A stretch of DNA of 40,816 bases from Bacteriovorax stolpii. Its GTDB lineage: Bacteria > Bdellovibrionota > Bacteriovoracia > Bacteriovoracales > Bacteriovoracaceae. Made by a program: the position numbers and the translations under genes. Within the stretch, counting starts at the first letter, position 1; the number at the start of each line of letters is the position of its first letter. The notes under the pieces are model-generated. The model saw only the letters and a program-made list of their open reading frames with translations. It did not search any database and was not told the origin of the DNA. The stretch lies in assembly GCA_945860895.1 (NCBI GenBank), contig CAMASK010000021.1, positions 1 through 40,816 of the forward strand, given 5' to 3'. Positions 9,297 to 18,421 of the stretch are shown here, piece by piece.

Positions 9297-10024
9297 TGTC
9301 TTATCTAAATCCACACGCTCCTTCATGCCCTTGGTACACTTTGGCTGAATCAAATGGTTCACCAAACATCAAGTGGTGTGAAGAGAACCTTTGTCAGTGG
9401 ATTTCAGAGCCGGCCAATACATGGTCCAATCTTGGATACATGATTGTCGGAATACTGATTACATATCTAGCTTTAAAAAATAGGCACAGCTTCAGACTAA
9501 AACAATTCGGACCCATCGTGTTTTTCATGGGGGCCATGTCTTTTATTTATCACCTATCCAACATCTATGTGACGCAGATTCTGGACTTTGTCGGAATGTT
9601 TCTTTTCGTGGGGTGGGTCATTGGGATCAATTTGATTCGCCTGAATAAAATAAAATCTAATCAATTGCTGACTTTTAATCTGGGCTTCACTCTTTTTAAC
9701 TCGGGTGTCATGCACTTGATGTATGTGAATGGCATAAAATTTCAGATTTTAATTCTCATTTCAGCATTGTTGATTATCATCACGGAATTTATGGCCAAAA
9801 AGCAGGCAAAAATTAACTATAACTGGTTCTTTATTTCATTAATCATGATCTGTTCAGCCTTTAGTTTTTCTATCTTTGATCATACTGGATTCTGGTGTCA
9901 TCCCAATGAACACGGTTGGTTTTCACAAGGACATGCCATCTGGCACTGGCTCGGAGCTTTCAGCATGTTCACCATATTTAAGCACTATTCTCAAGCAGCT
10001 TTAAAACCACAAGAGAAAGACTGA
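9296..10024 (+). CDS. Ceramidase-like integral membrane hydrolase (CREST superfamily)
   Basis: A 242-aa protein with about seven hydrophobic segments. Near the N-terminus, CEENLCQWISEPANTWSNLGY matches the CE...EPxNTxSNxxY signature of the alkaline ceramidase family (PF05875). The metal-site elements follow: SFIYHLSN and an ILDFVGMF segment (Ser, His, Asp), then GHAIWHWLGAF near the C-terminus with two histidines. The family hydrolyses ceramides or related amide lipids at a zinc site inside the membrane. Sphingolipids are known in Bacteriovorax stolpii, so either self-lipid or prey-lipid turnover is possible. It overlaps endA by one base and its 3' end overlaps the convergent fatty acid transporter by 24 bp. 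Confidence 0.8.
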   Translation: MSYLNPHAPSCPWYTLAESNGSPNIKWCEENLCQWISEPANTWSNLGYMIVGILITYLALKNRHSFRLKQFGPIVFFMGAMSFIYHLSNIYVTQILDFVGMFLFVGWVIGINLIRLNKIKSNQLLTFNLGFTLFNSGVMHLMYVNGIKFQILILISALLIIITEFMAKKQAKINYNWFFISLIMICSAFSFSIFDHTGFWCHPNEHGWFSQGHAIWHWLGAFSMFTIFKHYSQAALKPQEKD

Positions 10025-11305
10025 AATCAAAATTCCTGAAAAGAAAGTAAACACCAGACAATAGCCCATGATGTCTTTAAGTTTGAGCTTTGCTACTGCT
10101 AGAAGTGGTAAAGCAAAGAATGGTTGAATTAAATTGGTCCAGGCATCTCCCCATGCAAGACCCATGGCCACCTTGGAAGCATCTGCTTGTAAACTATGGG
10201 CCGTCTTCATGATAATTGGTCCTTGAACTACCCATTGTCCCCCACCTGAAGGAATAAAGAAATTTACCAATCCCCCACTTAAAAACGTCAAAAAAGGCAG
10301 CGTCTGGGATGTCGCTAATTGAACTAATTGCACAGACAGCAAATCTGAGAGGCCCGAGGACTGCATGAGTCCCATAATGCCAGCGTAAAAGGGAAACTGG
10401 ATCGCCAGATCGCTGGCATAAACAAAAGATTCCTGAAGAGCTTTAAGAAATTTTATGGGATTTCCATGAAGAAGAATCGCCAAAAATAAAAAAATGAAAT
10501 TAACTTTGTTAATATCAAAGCTTTCTCCCGCAAAAAGGGAGCGAATGATGTAGCTTAAGAAAATCAGAAAAAAAATTATGTTAAACCAGCGCGACTGTTC
10601 AAGCATTTGCCGAAAACTTCCATTGCTTGCAAAAGACTCCTCTGATATTTTAATTTCTGGTACTGCCACTTTTTTATCACTCTTCATCCACAGTGCTAAA
10701 AGCGGCAACAACAGAATACAACTGACAGTGATCAAAATGTTTAATGAGGAAAAAATTGTATCACTTAAGGGAATGGAGAGACCTGGGTAAACTTTTTGCA
10801 AAATCTCATCTTGTCCAGCAATCTTTAGAGGGATAGAACCTGAGAGTCCTGCGTGCCAGACTAAAAAACCAGAATAGGCCGTGGCCACTAACAGACCAAA
10901 GTTCAGATGCTTTAATTTTCGGCCTATCTCCAAGGCCAGGATTCCCGAAACAATTAAACCGAAACCCCAGTTGATCCAACAGGCAATACATGAAAAAAGT
11001 CCCATGACTATCAAGGCCTGGGATTCTGAATATATGCGTGCAGTGATTTTATTCAATAATTTTTTGATTAACGGGGTTGAGGCCAGCATATGACCTGAAA
11101 TCAAGACAAAGACCATTTGCATGGCAAAACCATTCAGACTCCAGAAGTCTTTTCCCCAAAAATCAATAAGGGCCATGGGAGAATGGGGAGTAAACACTAA
11201 GCACAAACCAAAGACCACCAGTGTCAAAAGAAGACAAATAACAAAGGCGTCAGGCAAATACGCCTCACAAAGTCTTGTGAAAAAACTTACAACTCTCTTC
11301 ATCAT
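10001..11305 (-). CDS. atoE: Short-chain fatty acid transporter (AtoE family)
   Basis: A 434-aa polytopic membrane protein, full length for the AtoE/TIGR00366 family, with 10 or more hydrophobic segments. Conserved pieces include [51 protein letters not shown] and [16 protein letters not shown]. The family imports short-chain fatty acids or acetoacetate. It is divergent from scoA-scoB with about 58 bp between starts, so transport and CoA activation of ketoacids are likely to be regulated together. The 3' end overlaps the convergent ceramidase-like gene by 24 bp. Confidence 0.9.
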   Translation of the reverse strand: MMKRVVSFFTRLCEAYLPDAFVICLLLTLVVFGLCLVFTPHSPMALIDFWGKDFWSLNGFAMQMVFVLISGHMLASTPLIKKLLNKITARIYSESQALIVMGLFSCIACWINWGFGLIVSGILALEIGRKLKHLNFGLLVATAYSGFLVWHAGLSGSIPLKIAGQDEILQKVYPGLSIPLSDTIFSSLNILITVSCILLLPLLALWMKSDKKVAVPEIKISEESFASNGSFRQMLEQSRWFNIIFFLIFLSYIIRSLFAGESFDINKVNFIFLFLAILLHGNPIKFLKALQESFVYASDLAIQFPFYAGIMGLMQSSGLSDLLSVQLVQLATSQTLPFLTFLSGGLVNFFIPSGGGQWVVQGPIIMKTAHSLQADASKVAMGLAWGDAWTNLIQPFFALPLLAVAKLKLKDIMGYCLVFTFFSGILISVFLLWF

Positions 11306-11363
11306 TCACCTCATCTATTCTTTTATGTTAGTCTGGATAGGTTTCAAATTAAAGGAGTTCTCA

Positions 11364-12065
11364 ATGTCTGGTTTTAATAAAATAGTTAAGAGCTACGATG
11401 AAGCACTGGAAGGGCTCAAAGATAATATGCTTCTCATGGTGGGAGGATTTGGTCTTTGTGGTATTCCGGAAAATCTCATCAAAAAAATTCAAGAAAAAGG
11501 CACCAAGGGTCTTACATGCATTTCTAACAATGCCGGGGTTGATGGTTTTGGTCTAGGAATTCTACTAGAGAAAAAACAAATCAAAAAAATGATCTCCTCC
11601 TATGTTGGTGAGAATGCCTTATTTGAAAAACTTGTTCTTTCAGGCGAACTTGAACTTGAACTTACTCCCCAAGGCACCCTGGCCGAAAAAATTCGTGCCG
11701 CAGGTGCAGGAATCCCAGGATTCTTTACCGCCACTGGTTATGGAACTTTAGTGGCTGAAGGTAAGGACGTTAAAATGTTCAATGGTCGCCCTTATGTGCT
11801 TGAGCCAGCATTTCCCAAAGCTGATTTTGCCCTGGTGAAAGCATGGAAGGCCGATACTTATGGGAATTTAATTTTCAGGAAAACAGCGGCGAATTTTAAT
11901 CCCATGATTGCTACCGCTGGAAAAATCACCGTGGTTGAAGTGGAAGAAATCGTGCAACCGGGAGAACTGGATCCGAATTTCATTCACGTGCCAGGCATTT
12001 ATGTAGACCGCCTGATCAAAGGAACATTTGAGAAACGAATTGAACAACGAACTGTAAAAAAATAA
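11364..12065 (+). CDS. scoA: Succinyl-CoA:3-ketoacid CoA-transferase subunit A
   Basis: A 233-aa alpha subunit of a class I CoA-transferase. The frame is open from 11121, but the upstream part is antisense to atoE; the ATG at 11364, preceded by AAAGGAG, gives [18 protein letters not shown], the usual start. The signature [13 protein letters not shown] is at residues 29-41, followed by [14 protein letters not shown] and the [13 protein letters not shown] loop. Together with subunit B it transfers CoA from succinyl-CoA to acetoacetate or related ketoacids in the cytoplasm. ScoB starts 10 bp downstream. Confidence 0.95.
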   Translation: MSGFNKIVKSYDEALEGLKDNMLLMVGGFGLCGIPENLIKKIQEKGTKGLTCISNNAGVDGFGLGILLEKKQIKKMISSYVGENALFEKLVLSGELELELTPQGTLAEKIRAAGAGIPGFFTATGYGTLVAEGKDVKMFNGRPYVLEPAFPKADFALVKAWKADTYGNLIFRKTAANFNPMIATAGKITVVEVEEIVQPGELDPNFIHVPGIYVDRLIKGTFEKRIEQRTVKK

Positions 12066-12075
12066 GGATCTCTAT

Positions 12076-12732
12076 ATGGGTTTATCTCGGGAACAAATTG
12101 CTCAAAGAATCGCCAAAGAAATGAAAGACGGCTACTACGTTAATTTAGGGATTGGTATTCCAACTTTAGTGGCCAACTACATACCTAAAGGGATGGAGGT
12201 GATGTTTCAATCGGAGAATGGAATTTTAGGTATGGGAGAATTTCCCACTGAAGAAACTATTGATGCAGATCTTATCAATGCCGGAAAACAAACTGTCACC
12301 GTTATTAAGGGTTCAGCTTTTTTTAGTTCTGCTGATTCATTTGCCATGATTCGTGGGGGTCATGTGGACTTAACTATTCTTGGTGCCTTTGAGGTAGACT
12401 CAACTGGTGCCCTTGCCTCCTGGATGATACCTGGGAAATTAGTTAAGGGAATGGGTGGTGCCATGGATCTAGTGGCCGGAGCTGAAAATATTATCGTGGC
12501 CATGAGTCATGCTTCTAAAGACGGAGCTTCAAAAATTTTAAAGAAATGCTCACTCCCACTCACTGGCGTAAACTGTGTCAAACTTGTAGTGACTGATCTT
12601 GCCGTGCTTAAACTTGAAGACGGAAAATTCCACTTGCTTGAGCGAGCGCCCGGAGTAAGTGTAGAAGAAATCAAGCGGCTTACGGAGGCTGAGTTGATAA
12701 TCCCGGCCAACGTACCGGAAATGACTTTCTAA
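12076..12732 (+). CDS. scoB: Succinyl-CoA:3-ketoacid CoA-transferase subunit B
   Basis: A 218-aa beta subunit. LGIGIPTLVANYIP near residue 26 and QSENGILGMGEFP near residue 48 carry the class I CoA-transferase signature; the Glu of SENG is the catalytic residue that forms the glutamyl-CoA thioester. GGHVDLTILGAFEVD and WMIPGKLVKGMGGAMDL complete the fold. It lies 10 bp after scoA with an AAGGAT ribosome binding site in the gap. The divergent AtoE-like transporter suggests that the operon handles acetoacetate or short-chain acids taken up from outside. Confidence 0.95.
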   Translation: MGLSREQIAQRIAKEMKDGYYVNLGIGIPTLVANYIPKGMEVMFQSENGILGMGEFPTEETIDADLINAGKQTVTVIKGSAFFSSADSFAMIRGGHVDLTILGAFEVDSTGALASWMIPGKLVKGMGGAMDLVAGAENIIVAMSHASKDGASKILKKCSLPLTGVNCVKLVVTDLAVLKLEDGKFHLLERAPGVSVEEIKRLTEAELIIPANVPEMTF

Positions 12733-12737
12733 TTCCA

Positions 12738-12757
12738 AGGGGGGCCATTGGCCCTCT
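12738..12757. other. GC-rich hairpin between scoB and proB
   Basis: GGGGCC-ATT-GGCCCT forms a strong stem just after the scoB stop. There is no T-tract after it on either strand, so it is not a canonical intrinsic terminator; it may slow RNA decay or act with another factor. A TAAAAT-like -10 element follows at about 12760. Confidence 0.4.
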
Positions 12758-12785
12758 GATAAAATCTAGGCTTCAAGGAAGATCA

Positions 12786-13892
12786 ATGAAACATCGGATT
12801 GTAGTAAAAGTAGGCTCCCTGGCGGTGACTCATGAGGCCGGGGGAGTTAGTCCGGAAAAAATTCAAAATGTCATAAATGATCTCCATGATTTAAAACTTA
12901 AAGGTTACCTACCTATTTTGATTTCTTCGGGAGCCATTAACACTGGCCGCTCTCAAATAAAAATGCCCGATGAAAAGAAAATGATGATTTCCTACCAGCA
13001 AGCTTCGGCGGCTGTTGGCCAACCACTTTTGATGAAGGCCTATATTGATGCCCTGGCCATTCACAACTGGCCCTGCGCTCAGATCCTTGTGACTCATGAA
13101 GATTTTAAAGAACGAAAAAGATTTCTTAATATTCGAAATACCATTAACCGCTTACTGGAAGATGGAATACTTCCTATTGTAAATGAAAACGATACGGTTT
13201 CGTTTGAAGAAATCACTGTTGGTGATAACGATCAATTGGCAGTAATGATGACTGAGGCCAGTGATGCTGAGAAATTAATTCTTCTTTCAGAAGCCGATGG
13301 TCTGTTTGATAAAAACCCAAATGAGCCGGGGGCTAAGCGTTTTGAGGAAATTGACTTCAAAGACGATTTTTCCACCGTTAAGATTGCCACCAAGACCAGT
13401 GTAGGTCGAGGTGGAATGGAAACCAAACTCAAGGCCGTGAGAAAATTAACTCCTTTGGGAGTAGATGTGATTCTGGGGACATTTCTAGCACAAAATTCTG
13501 TATCAAGATTAATTCTTCATAAAAGTGGAACAACCTTTAAGGGAAATCCCGTTCGCCAAAAATCCCGCCGAAAATCCTGGCTCTCAACCGTAGTTAAAAA
13601 TGACTGTTATGTGGTGGTAGATGAAGGCGCAGCACGGGCACTACTTGATTCCAACACTTCCCTTTTACCAGTGGGAATCAAAAAGATTTATGGAAAATTC
13701 AAACGCGGAGATGTCATTCAGATTCGCCACATGAGTAAAATCCTGGCCGTAGGGCTAACTGAATATAATGAAAAAGAGTTAAATCTTATCAAAGGCAAAA
13801 AATCTTCTGAATTAAATAGTGCTCTTGATTATGTTCATTCAAAAGTGGCCATTCATAAAGATAATTTATTACTCAAGAAGGATGAGCTATGA
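12786..13892 (+). CDS. proB: Glutamate 5-kinase
   Basis: A 368-aa enzyme for the first step of proline synthesis (glutamate + ATP to gamma-glutamyl phosphate). The amino acid kinase domain covers about residues 1-255: VVKVGSLAV at the start, ILISSGAINTGR, IVNENDTVSFEEITVGDNDQLAV and the GRGGMETKLKAVRKL glycine loop. A C-terminal PUA domain (about 280-365, NDCYVVVDEGAARALLDSNTSLLPVGIKKI) matches the long, E. coli-like form. The ATG is preceded by AAGGAAGA. It heads an operon and overlaps proA by 4 bp (ATGA). Confidence 0.96.
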   Translation: MKHRIVVKVGSLAVTHEAGGVSPEKIQNVINDLHDLKLKGYLPILISSGAINTGRSQIKMPDEKKMMISYQQASAAVGQPLLMKAYIDALAIHNWPCAQILVTHEDFKERKRFLNIRNTINRLLEDGILPIVNENDTVSFEEITVGDNDQLAVMMTEASDAEKLILLSEADGLFDKNPNEPGAKRFEEIDFKDDFSTVKIATKTSVGRGGMETKLKAVRKLTPLGVDVILGTFLAQNSVSRLILHKSGTTFKGNPVRQKSRRKSWLSTVVKNDCYVVVDEGAARALLDSNTSLLPVGIKKIYGKFKRGDVIQIRHMSKILAVGLTEYNEKELNLIKGKKSSELNSALDYVHSKVAIHKDNLLLKKDEL

Positions 13893-15064
13893 GTATATTA
13901 GAACTCGCCAAAAAAGCTAAAGAGGCCAGTCTAGTCCTACAGGGATTATCTGAAGAAATGCGCTTAACTGCTCTTGATGCAATCTCCAAAGCAATCCTCT
14001 CTCGCCGGGCCGAAATCATCATTGAAAACCAAAAAGATTTGATAGAAGCTCAAAAGAATAAACTCTCCAGTTCCCTGGTAGAGCGCTTGACCATTACCGA
14101 CGAAGGTATTAGCGCCCTCTCCAATATGTGTATCGAAGTCGCCAATCAAAAGCAAGTGGTGGGAATGATCGTAGAAAACAACACTCGTGCTGATGGTCTG
14201 GTGATTCAAAAGCAGAGAATTCCTCTGGGGGTGATCGGAATGATTTTTGAATCACGCCCGAATGTCGTGGTGGATGGTGCCGCTCTGGCGATCAAATCCG
14301 GTAATGCCATCATTTTAAAAGGTGGCAAAGAAGCTCAGCATTCCAATCGCGTTTTATTTGAAATTATTAAAAAAGCCATTGCCTCAGTTATGCCTGAAGG
14401 AGCAGTGAACTTAATAGAAACTCGGGAAGATGTTTCTGAACTTTTAAAACTGAATCAATATATTGATCTCATGGTTCCTCGCGGTGGAAGTGCCCTGATT
14501 CAATTTGTGAAGACCCATGCTACTATGCCGGTAGTTGCTCATGATAAGGGCCTTTGTCATATGTATGTCCATTCAGATTGCGCTGTGGATGCCACAAAGA
14601 TTGTTCTCAATGCTAAGACTCAAAGACCTGGAGTCTGTAATGCACTGGAGACATTAATTTTAAATGAAAGCTATCCAAAAAATGAAGAAATACTTAAGGC
14701 CCTTAAAGAAGCGGGTGTTGAAATCAAACAAGAATACGATACAGAATGGCTGGATAAAAAGATTTCGCTAAAATATGTTAAAAATGAGCGTGAAGCCATT
14801 GAACATATAAAAAAACATTCATCTCATCACACTGAAGCGATCCTTGCCAAGGATCCAAAAGTCATTGAAGAGTTTCTCAATTCTTTGGATGCTTCATGTA
14901 TTGCTATTAACGCCTCTACCCGCTTCAATGATGGCGGTGAATTAGGACTAGGTGCTGAATTAGGGATTTCGACTTCAAAGCTCCATGCTTATGGCCCCAT
15001 GGGGGCCCAGGAAATGACCACCACCAGATTTATCGTGATTGGAAATGGTCACGTAAGAAAATAA
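13889..15064 (+). CDS. proA: Gamma-glutamyl phosphate reductase
   Basis: A 391-aa member of the aldehyde dehydrogenase superfamily; it reduces gamma-glutamyl phosphate to the semialdehyde with NADPH. Diagnostic segments are IPLGVIGMIFESRPNVVVDGAALAIKSGNA near residue 110, DLMVPRGGSALIQFV, the catalytic-Cys motif QRPGVCNALETLIL near residue 250, and the C-terminal STRFNDGGELGLGAELGISTSKLHAYGPMG. Translationally coupled to proB by a 4-bp overlap. Confidence 0.97.
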   Translation: MSILELAKKAKEASLVLQGLSEEMRLTALDAISKAILSRRAEIIIENQKDLIEAQKNKLSSSLVERLTITDEGISALSNMCIEVANQKQVVGMIVENNTRADGLVIQKQRIPLGVIGMIFESRPNVVVDGAALAIKSGNAIILKGGKEAQHSNRVLFEIIKKAIASVMPEGAVNLIETREDVSELLKLNQYIDLMVPRGGSALIQFVKTHATMPVVAHDKGLCHMYVHSDCAVDATKIVLNAKTQRPGVCNALETLILNESYPKNEEILKALKEAGVEIKQEYDTEWLDKKISLKYVKNEREAIEHIKKHSSHHTEAILAKDPKVIEEFLNSLDASCIAINASTRFNDGGELGLGAELGISTSKLHAYGPMGAQEMTTTRFIVIGNGHVRK

Positions 15065-15073
15065 AGGATTGAT

Positions 15074-15568
15074 ATGGCTTCGTTTGATTTAGTTTCTGAA
15101 ATTGATGAAATGGAATTACAAAATGCTCTTCTAAATACGGAAAAACAAATTGCCGGTCGCTTTGATTTCAAAGGTACCGATGCCAAGGCGGAGTATAAGG
15201 AAAAAGAAAAAGTCATCGAAATCAAGGCCGAGGGTGAAATGAAGGTAAAGGCGATTCTCGATATTCTTCGAACCAATATGGGTAAGCGCGGAATAGGCAC
15301 TCGTGGAATGAAGGAATCTGAGATCACTTCTTCAGGTCTTAAAATGAAAAAAATGACTCTCACTCTAGTGAGCGGCTTTGATAAAGAAGGACAAAAACTC
15401 TTGAATCGTTTGATTAAAGAATCAGCTTTTAAGGGTAAGAGTCAGTATATGGATGAAAAATATCGTCTGGAATCTAAAAGCATTGATGAGCTTCAATCCT
15501 TGTTTCAGTTCTTGAGAACTCACAAAGATATGAATCTTGAACTTAATATGCAAAATTTAAAAAGATAA
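15074..15568 (+). CDS. yajQ: YajQ family nucleotide-binding protein
   Basis: A 164-aa protein matching the YajQ family along its whole length: MASFDLVSEIDEMELQNAL at the start, AGRFDFKGTDA, KEKEKVIEIKAEGEMK, VSGFDKEGQKLLNRLIKE and YRLESKSIDELQSLFQFLR at the end. Family members bind nucleotides, reportedly cyclic-di-GMP or tRNA in some species; no enzymatic role is established. It starts 9 bp after proA, with AAAGGAT before the ATG. Confidence 0.94.
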   Translation: MASFDLVSEIDEMELQNALLNTEKQIAGRFDFKGTDAKAEYKEKEKVIEIKAEGEMKVKAILDILRTNMGKRGIGTRGMKESEITSSGLKMKKMTLTLVSGFDKEGQKLLNRLIKESAFKGKSQYMDEKYRLESKSIDELQSLFQFLRTHKDMNLELNMQNLKR

Positions 15569-15580
15569 TAAGGAGCCTCT

Positions 15581-15991
15581 ATGTCACTCATGGATAAAGT
15601 CAATAATGATATCAAGGAAGCAATGAAGGCTAGACAGCAGGAGCGCTTAGATGCTCTTCGCATGCTCAAGGCTGAATTTATCAAAAATAATACTGCTCCC
15701 AAACCTACCGATGAATTATCGATTACGGTGGGCCATGCCAAGCGATTAATGGATTCCCTAGAAATGTATCAGGCCGGGACTCCTGCCCATGATAAAATTC
15801 TACAAGAATATTCAGTCATTAAGGAATATCTTCCGGCCGAAATGTCGCAAGCAGACGTAATAAAGCTTATCCAGGATATCAAAGCCAAGGGCGCCAAAGA
15901 TATGGGCTCCATCATGAAAGAGCTGCAACCACAGATCAAAGGGCGCTTTGACGGAAAAAAAGCTTCGGACCTCGTAAAGGCCAATGTCTAA
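15581..15991 (+). CDS. GatB/YqeY domain-containing protein
   Basis: A 136-aa all-helical protein. MSLMDKVNNDIKEAMKARQQERLDALRMLKAEF is the typical YqeY N-terminus, followed by YEQ-like helices and EYLPAEMSQADVIKLIQDI and MGSIMKELQPQIKGRFDGKKASDLVK, the C-terminal tRNA-binding-type helical domain shared with GatB. Free-standing YqeY proteins are common but of unclear function, perhaps linked to tRNA amidation. The stop directly abuts the start of the next gene. Confidence 0.93.
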   Translation: MSLMDKVNNDIKEAMKARQQERLDALRMLKAEFIKNNTAPKPTDELSITVGHAKRLMDSLEMYQAGTPAHDKILQEYSVIKEYLPAEMSQADVIKLIQDIKAKGAKDMGSIMKELQPQIKGRFDGKKASDLVKANV

Positions 15992-16639
15992 ATGAGTATG
16001 CAGGATTTCGGAGAGAAATTTGATCTTCAGAAATTTTACCATGCTCGTGATGTGGCACGAGATATGACCTTTGAGCTATCAAGCCTCATCAGGCCGGGCA
16101 TGGTTGAAGTACAAGCCCATGAGCTTTATAAAAATTTGTGCATCAAATTCAGCATAGAAAAAAACTGGCATCCCCCGAAAATTAGATTCGGGCCCAATAC
16201 TTTAAAAACTTTTAAAGAAGAATCAGATCCCTACACCCTCCAGGAAGAAGACATATTTTATATCGATATTGGACCCGTTGTGGATGGACACGAAGCAGAT
16301 TACGGAGAAACCTTCACGATTGGTTCTAATTATGATCATAAACATCTAGCAGACACATCCCAAAAAGTTTTCCATGAGGTTTGCGAACAATGGAAAACAA
16401 CAAAATCCCGCGGTCCTGAACTCTATGAGTGGGCGAAGGTCTGTGCTAAGGCCTATGGCTATCACCTGAATATGGGAAGTGATGGTCACCGTATAGGTGA
16501 TTTTCCTCACCATGTGTTTTTTAAGGGTGCCATTATTGAATGTAGTGAACAACTTCTGCCGAATGCCTGGATTCTGGAAATACAATTAGATCATCCTAAA
16601 TTAAAATTTGGGGCCTTTTACGAAGATATTTTGAGGTAA
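15992..16639 (+). CDS. M24 (creatinase/Xaa-Pro aminopeptidase-fold) metallopeptidase-like protein
   Basis: A 215-aa protein with a compact pita-bread fold. Metal-ligand candidates occur in the M24 order: two Asp in FYIDIGPVVDGHEADYGETF near residue 90 and 99, His in DGHRIGDFPHHVFF near 170, Glu in WILEIQLDHP near 195 and Glu in GAFYEDILR at the end. It lacks the N-terminal domain of prolidases and is shorter than methionine aminopeptidase (about 250-265 aa). Substrate unknown; hydrolase or catalytically altered relative are both possible. No gap to the gene before it, and 1 bp to the aminotransferase. Confidence 0.78.
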   Translation: MSMQDFGEKFDLQKFYHARDVARDMTFELSSLIRPGMVEVQAHELYKNLCIKFSIEKNWHPPKIRFGPNTLKTFKEESDPYTLQEEDIFYIDIGPVVDGHEADYGETFTIGSNYDHKHLADTSQKVFHEVCEQWKTTKSRGPELYEWAKVCAKAYGYHLNMGSDGHRIGDFPHHVFFKGAIIECSEQLLPNAWILEIQLDHPKLKFGAFYEDILR

Positions 16640-16640
16640 T

Positions 16641-17765
16641 ATGAAATATGTCCGCATGCCGATTGAAATCGAATCTCCTGAACAGATGGGGTATTCAACC
16701 ATCAAGAACAACCTTTCAGAGAGTTCTTATACTGACACCATTTTTAAACAATTGGATTTGAATTTAAATGAGCTTGTCATTTGTTATGGGGATCATGTTG
16801 GTCATTCGGGACTTCGTAAAGAAATACTAAATGGTGAGGCCAGTAATTTAAAAATTCAAGATGTCCTGGTGACTGCTGGAGCGGCAGCTGCCCTATTCAT
16901 GGTTTCAACTTCGCTTCTTGAAGCAGGAGACGAGCTGGTGGTGGCAAAACCAAATTATGCTACCAACATTGAAACTCCTAAGGCCATCGGTGCCAGCATA
17001 AAGTATTTACCGATGACTTTTGAGAATAAGTATCAGGTTGATATTGAAGCTTTAAAAAAGCTTATTACTCCTAAAACGAAAATTGTGTCTTTAACTTGTC
17101 CCCATAATCCCACGGGGACCATGATCTCTGAGAATGACTTAAAAGAAATCATTAAAATTGTGGAAGCTTCCAATGCTTATCTCCTCTTTGATGAAACCTA
17201 TCGTGAGATGTCTTTTAAATTCAAACTTCCCATCGCGGCTTCTTTGTCTGATCGCGTGATTTCAGTTTCCTCGCTTTCAAAAACTTATGGTTTGCCGGGA
17301 ATTCGAATTGGCTGGCTAATTACCCAGAATAAGAAACTCCAGGAATTATTTTTGGCGGCTAAAGAACAGATTTTTATTTGTGGATCTGTAGTGGATGAGG
17401 AAATTGCCTACAGATACCTGGCCAAACGTCAGGATTATTTTCCCGCAATAAAAAAAGATATGTTGGAAAAATTTGAAATCACTAAAAAATGGATGAACAA
17501 TCAAAAGTATTTTGACTGGATAGAGCCATCAGGTGGTGTGGTATGTTTCCCGAGGATTAAGCCTGAATTAAATGTAGATACTAATAAGTTCTATGATGTG
17601 CTTTTATCGGAATTTAAAACCTATTTGGGCCCAGGGCACTGGTTTGAACAAAGTGATCGAAGCTTCAGACTTGGTTTTGGATGGCCCTCGCAGCAGGAAT
17701 TAAAAGATGGGCTCAAGGGTCTGGAGAATGCTCTAAAGGCTTCCCAAGTAGAAGCTTCTACTTAA
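16641..17765 (+). CDS. PLP-dependent class I/II aminotransferase
   Basis: A 374-aa fold-type I aminotransferase. The N-terminus is unusual for the family (MKYVRMPIEIESPEQMGY), then YGDHVGHSGLRKEI, VTAGAAAALFMVSTSLLEAGDELVVAKPNY, CPHNPTGTMISE, FDETYREM (Asp contacts the PLP pyridine nitrogen) and SSLSKTYGLPGIRIGW, where the Lys forms the Schiff base. The conserved Arg for the substrate carboxylate is probably in SFRLGFGW near the C-terminus. The substrate is not predictable. It is last in the proB operon, and its stop lies 1 bp from that of the convergent secreted-protein gene. Confidence 0.88.
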   Translation: MKYVRMPIEIESPEQMGYSTIKNNLSESSYTDTIFKQLDLNLNELVICYGDHVGHSGLRKEILNGEASNLKIQDVLVTAGAAAALFMVSTSLLEAGDELVVAKPNYATNIETPKAIGASIKYLPMTFENKYQVDIEALKKLITPKTKIVSLTCPHNPTGTMISENDLKEIIKIVEASNAYLLFDETYREMSFKFKLPIAASLSDRVISVSSLSKTYGLPGIRIGWLITQNKKLQELFLAAKEQIFICGSVVDEEIAYRYLAKRQDYFPAIKKDMLEKFEITKKWMNNQKYFDWIEPSGGVVCFPRIKPELNVDTNKFYDVLLSEFKTYLGPGHWFEQSDRSFRLGFGWPSQQELKDGLKGLENALKASQVEAST

Positions 17766-17766
17766 A

Positions 17767-18315
17767 TTAAAGCAGGTTCCTGAGACACTCTTCTTTTGAA
17801 CTAAAATCATACAGCAAAACTCCATTGGCCTTTCTCAATGTATTATCAACATGATCACAAAACTTTTTGTATTTAAAAATACTCTCTATGGCTTCTTTAC
17901 AATTGAAGTCTGTAGAAAAATCATAAACAGTTAAACCATCTGTGGAATGAAGAGAATTATCATCAAAATCACAAAAGAGCTTTCCATTCTTTAAATTGGC
18001 CAGAGCTTCAAGGCATTTATTGAATGAACTAAAGTCATGTAGAACTTGCTGAGTGTCCAGATTGATAAGTTTATTCTCACCTGATTCACAGATAATGTTG
18101 GCCATTGAGCTAACTTCATATCCATTAAGACGAAATACTTGGAGGATCTGTTTTAAATTTTTTGTTACCAGGGCTTGATCTTCAAAATCAAGATCACTTC
18201 CATTTTTGGAAACAAGCTTACTCACATCTTCCATCAGCTTTTCCATGGATTCGTTTTGAGCAAAAGAGGTTAATGATAGGGAGACAAAAAGAAGTGTAAA
18301 AATGATATTTTTCAT
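17767..18315 (-). CDS. Secreted protein with three Cys-paired repeats
   Basis: A 182-aa protein, no known family. Residues 1-19 (MKNIIFTLLFVSLSLTSFA) form a signal peptide. The C-terminal 110 residues consist of three degenerate repeats of 38-39 residues, each with two cysteines 24-25 residues apart: C76/C101, C115/C139, C153/C177. The shared core is roughly FCD-x-x-DNxL-x-x-x-GxxxYDFSS-x-x-x-C. The even spacing suggests one disulphide per repeat and an extracellular or periplasmic role such as binding. No clear ribosome binding site precedes the ATG. A leaderward hairpin is possible but weak. Confidence 0.75.
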   Translation of the reverse strand: MKNIIFTLLFVSLSLTSFAQNESMEKLMEDVSKLVSKNGSDLDFEDQALVTKNLKQILQVFRLNGYEVSSMANIICESGENKLINLDTQQVLHDFSSFNKCLEALANLKNGKLFCDFDDNSLHSTDGLTVYDFSTDFNCKEAIESIFKYKKFCDHVDNTLRKANGVLLYDFSSKEECLRNLL

Positions 18316-18393
18316 AGGACTAAAGTAACAAAAACATTTCTAAATGAGAAGTCCCAGAAAAATTAGACTCAAGATGACTTGTTGCGCATCATC

Positions 18394-18416
18394 AAAAAGC
18401 CCCCAATCCTGGGGGC
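18394..18416 (-). terminator. Intrinsic terminator of the 34-aa small protein gene
   Basis: GCCCCC-AATCCT-GGGGGC on the plus strand; read on the minus strand the 6-bp GC stem is followed immediately by TTTTT. It lies 5 bp after the stop of the small gene. Confidence 0.85.
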
Positions 18417-18421
18417 GGTGT

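Noticed and set aside
11121..11363. Extended ScoA start
   Set aside because: The extension is antisense to atoE; a good SD and the conserved start are at 11364.
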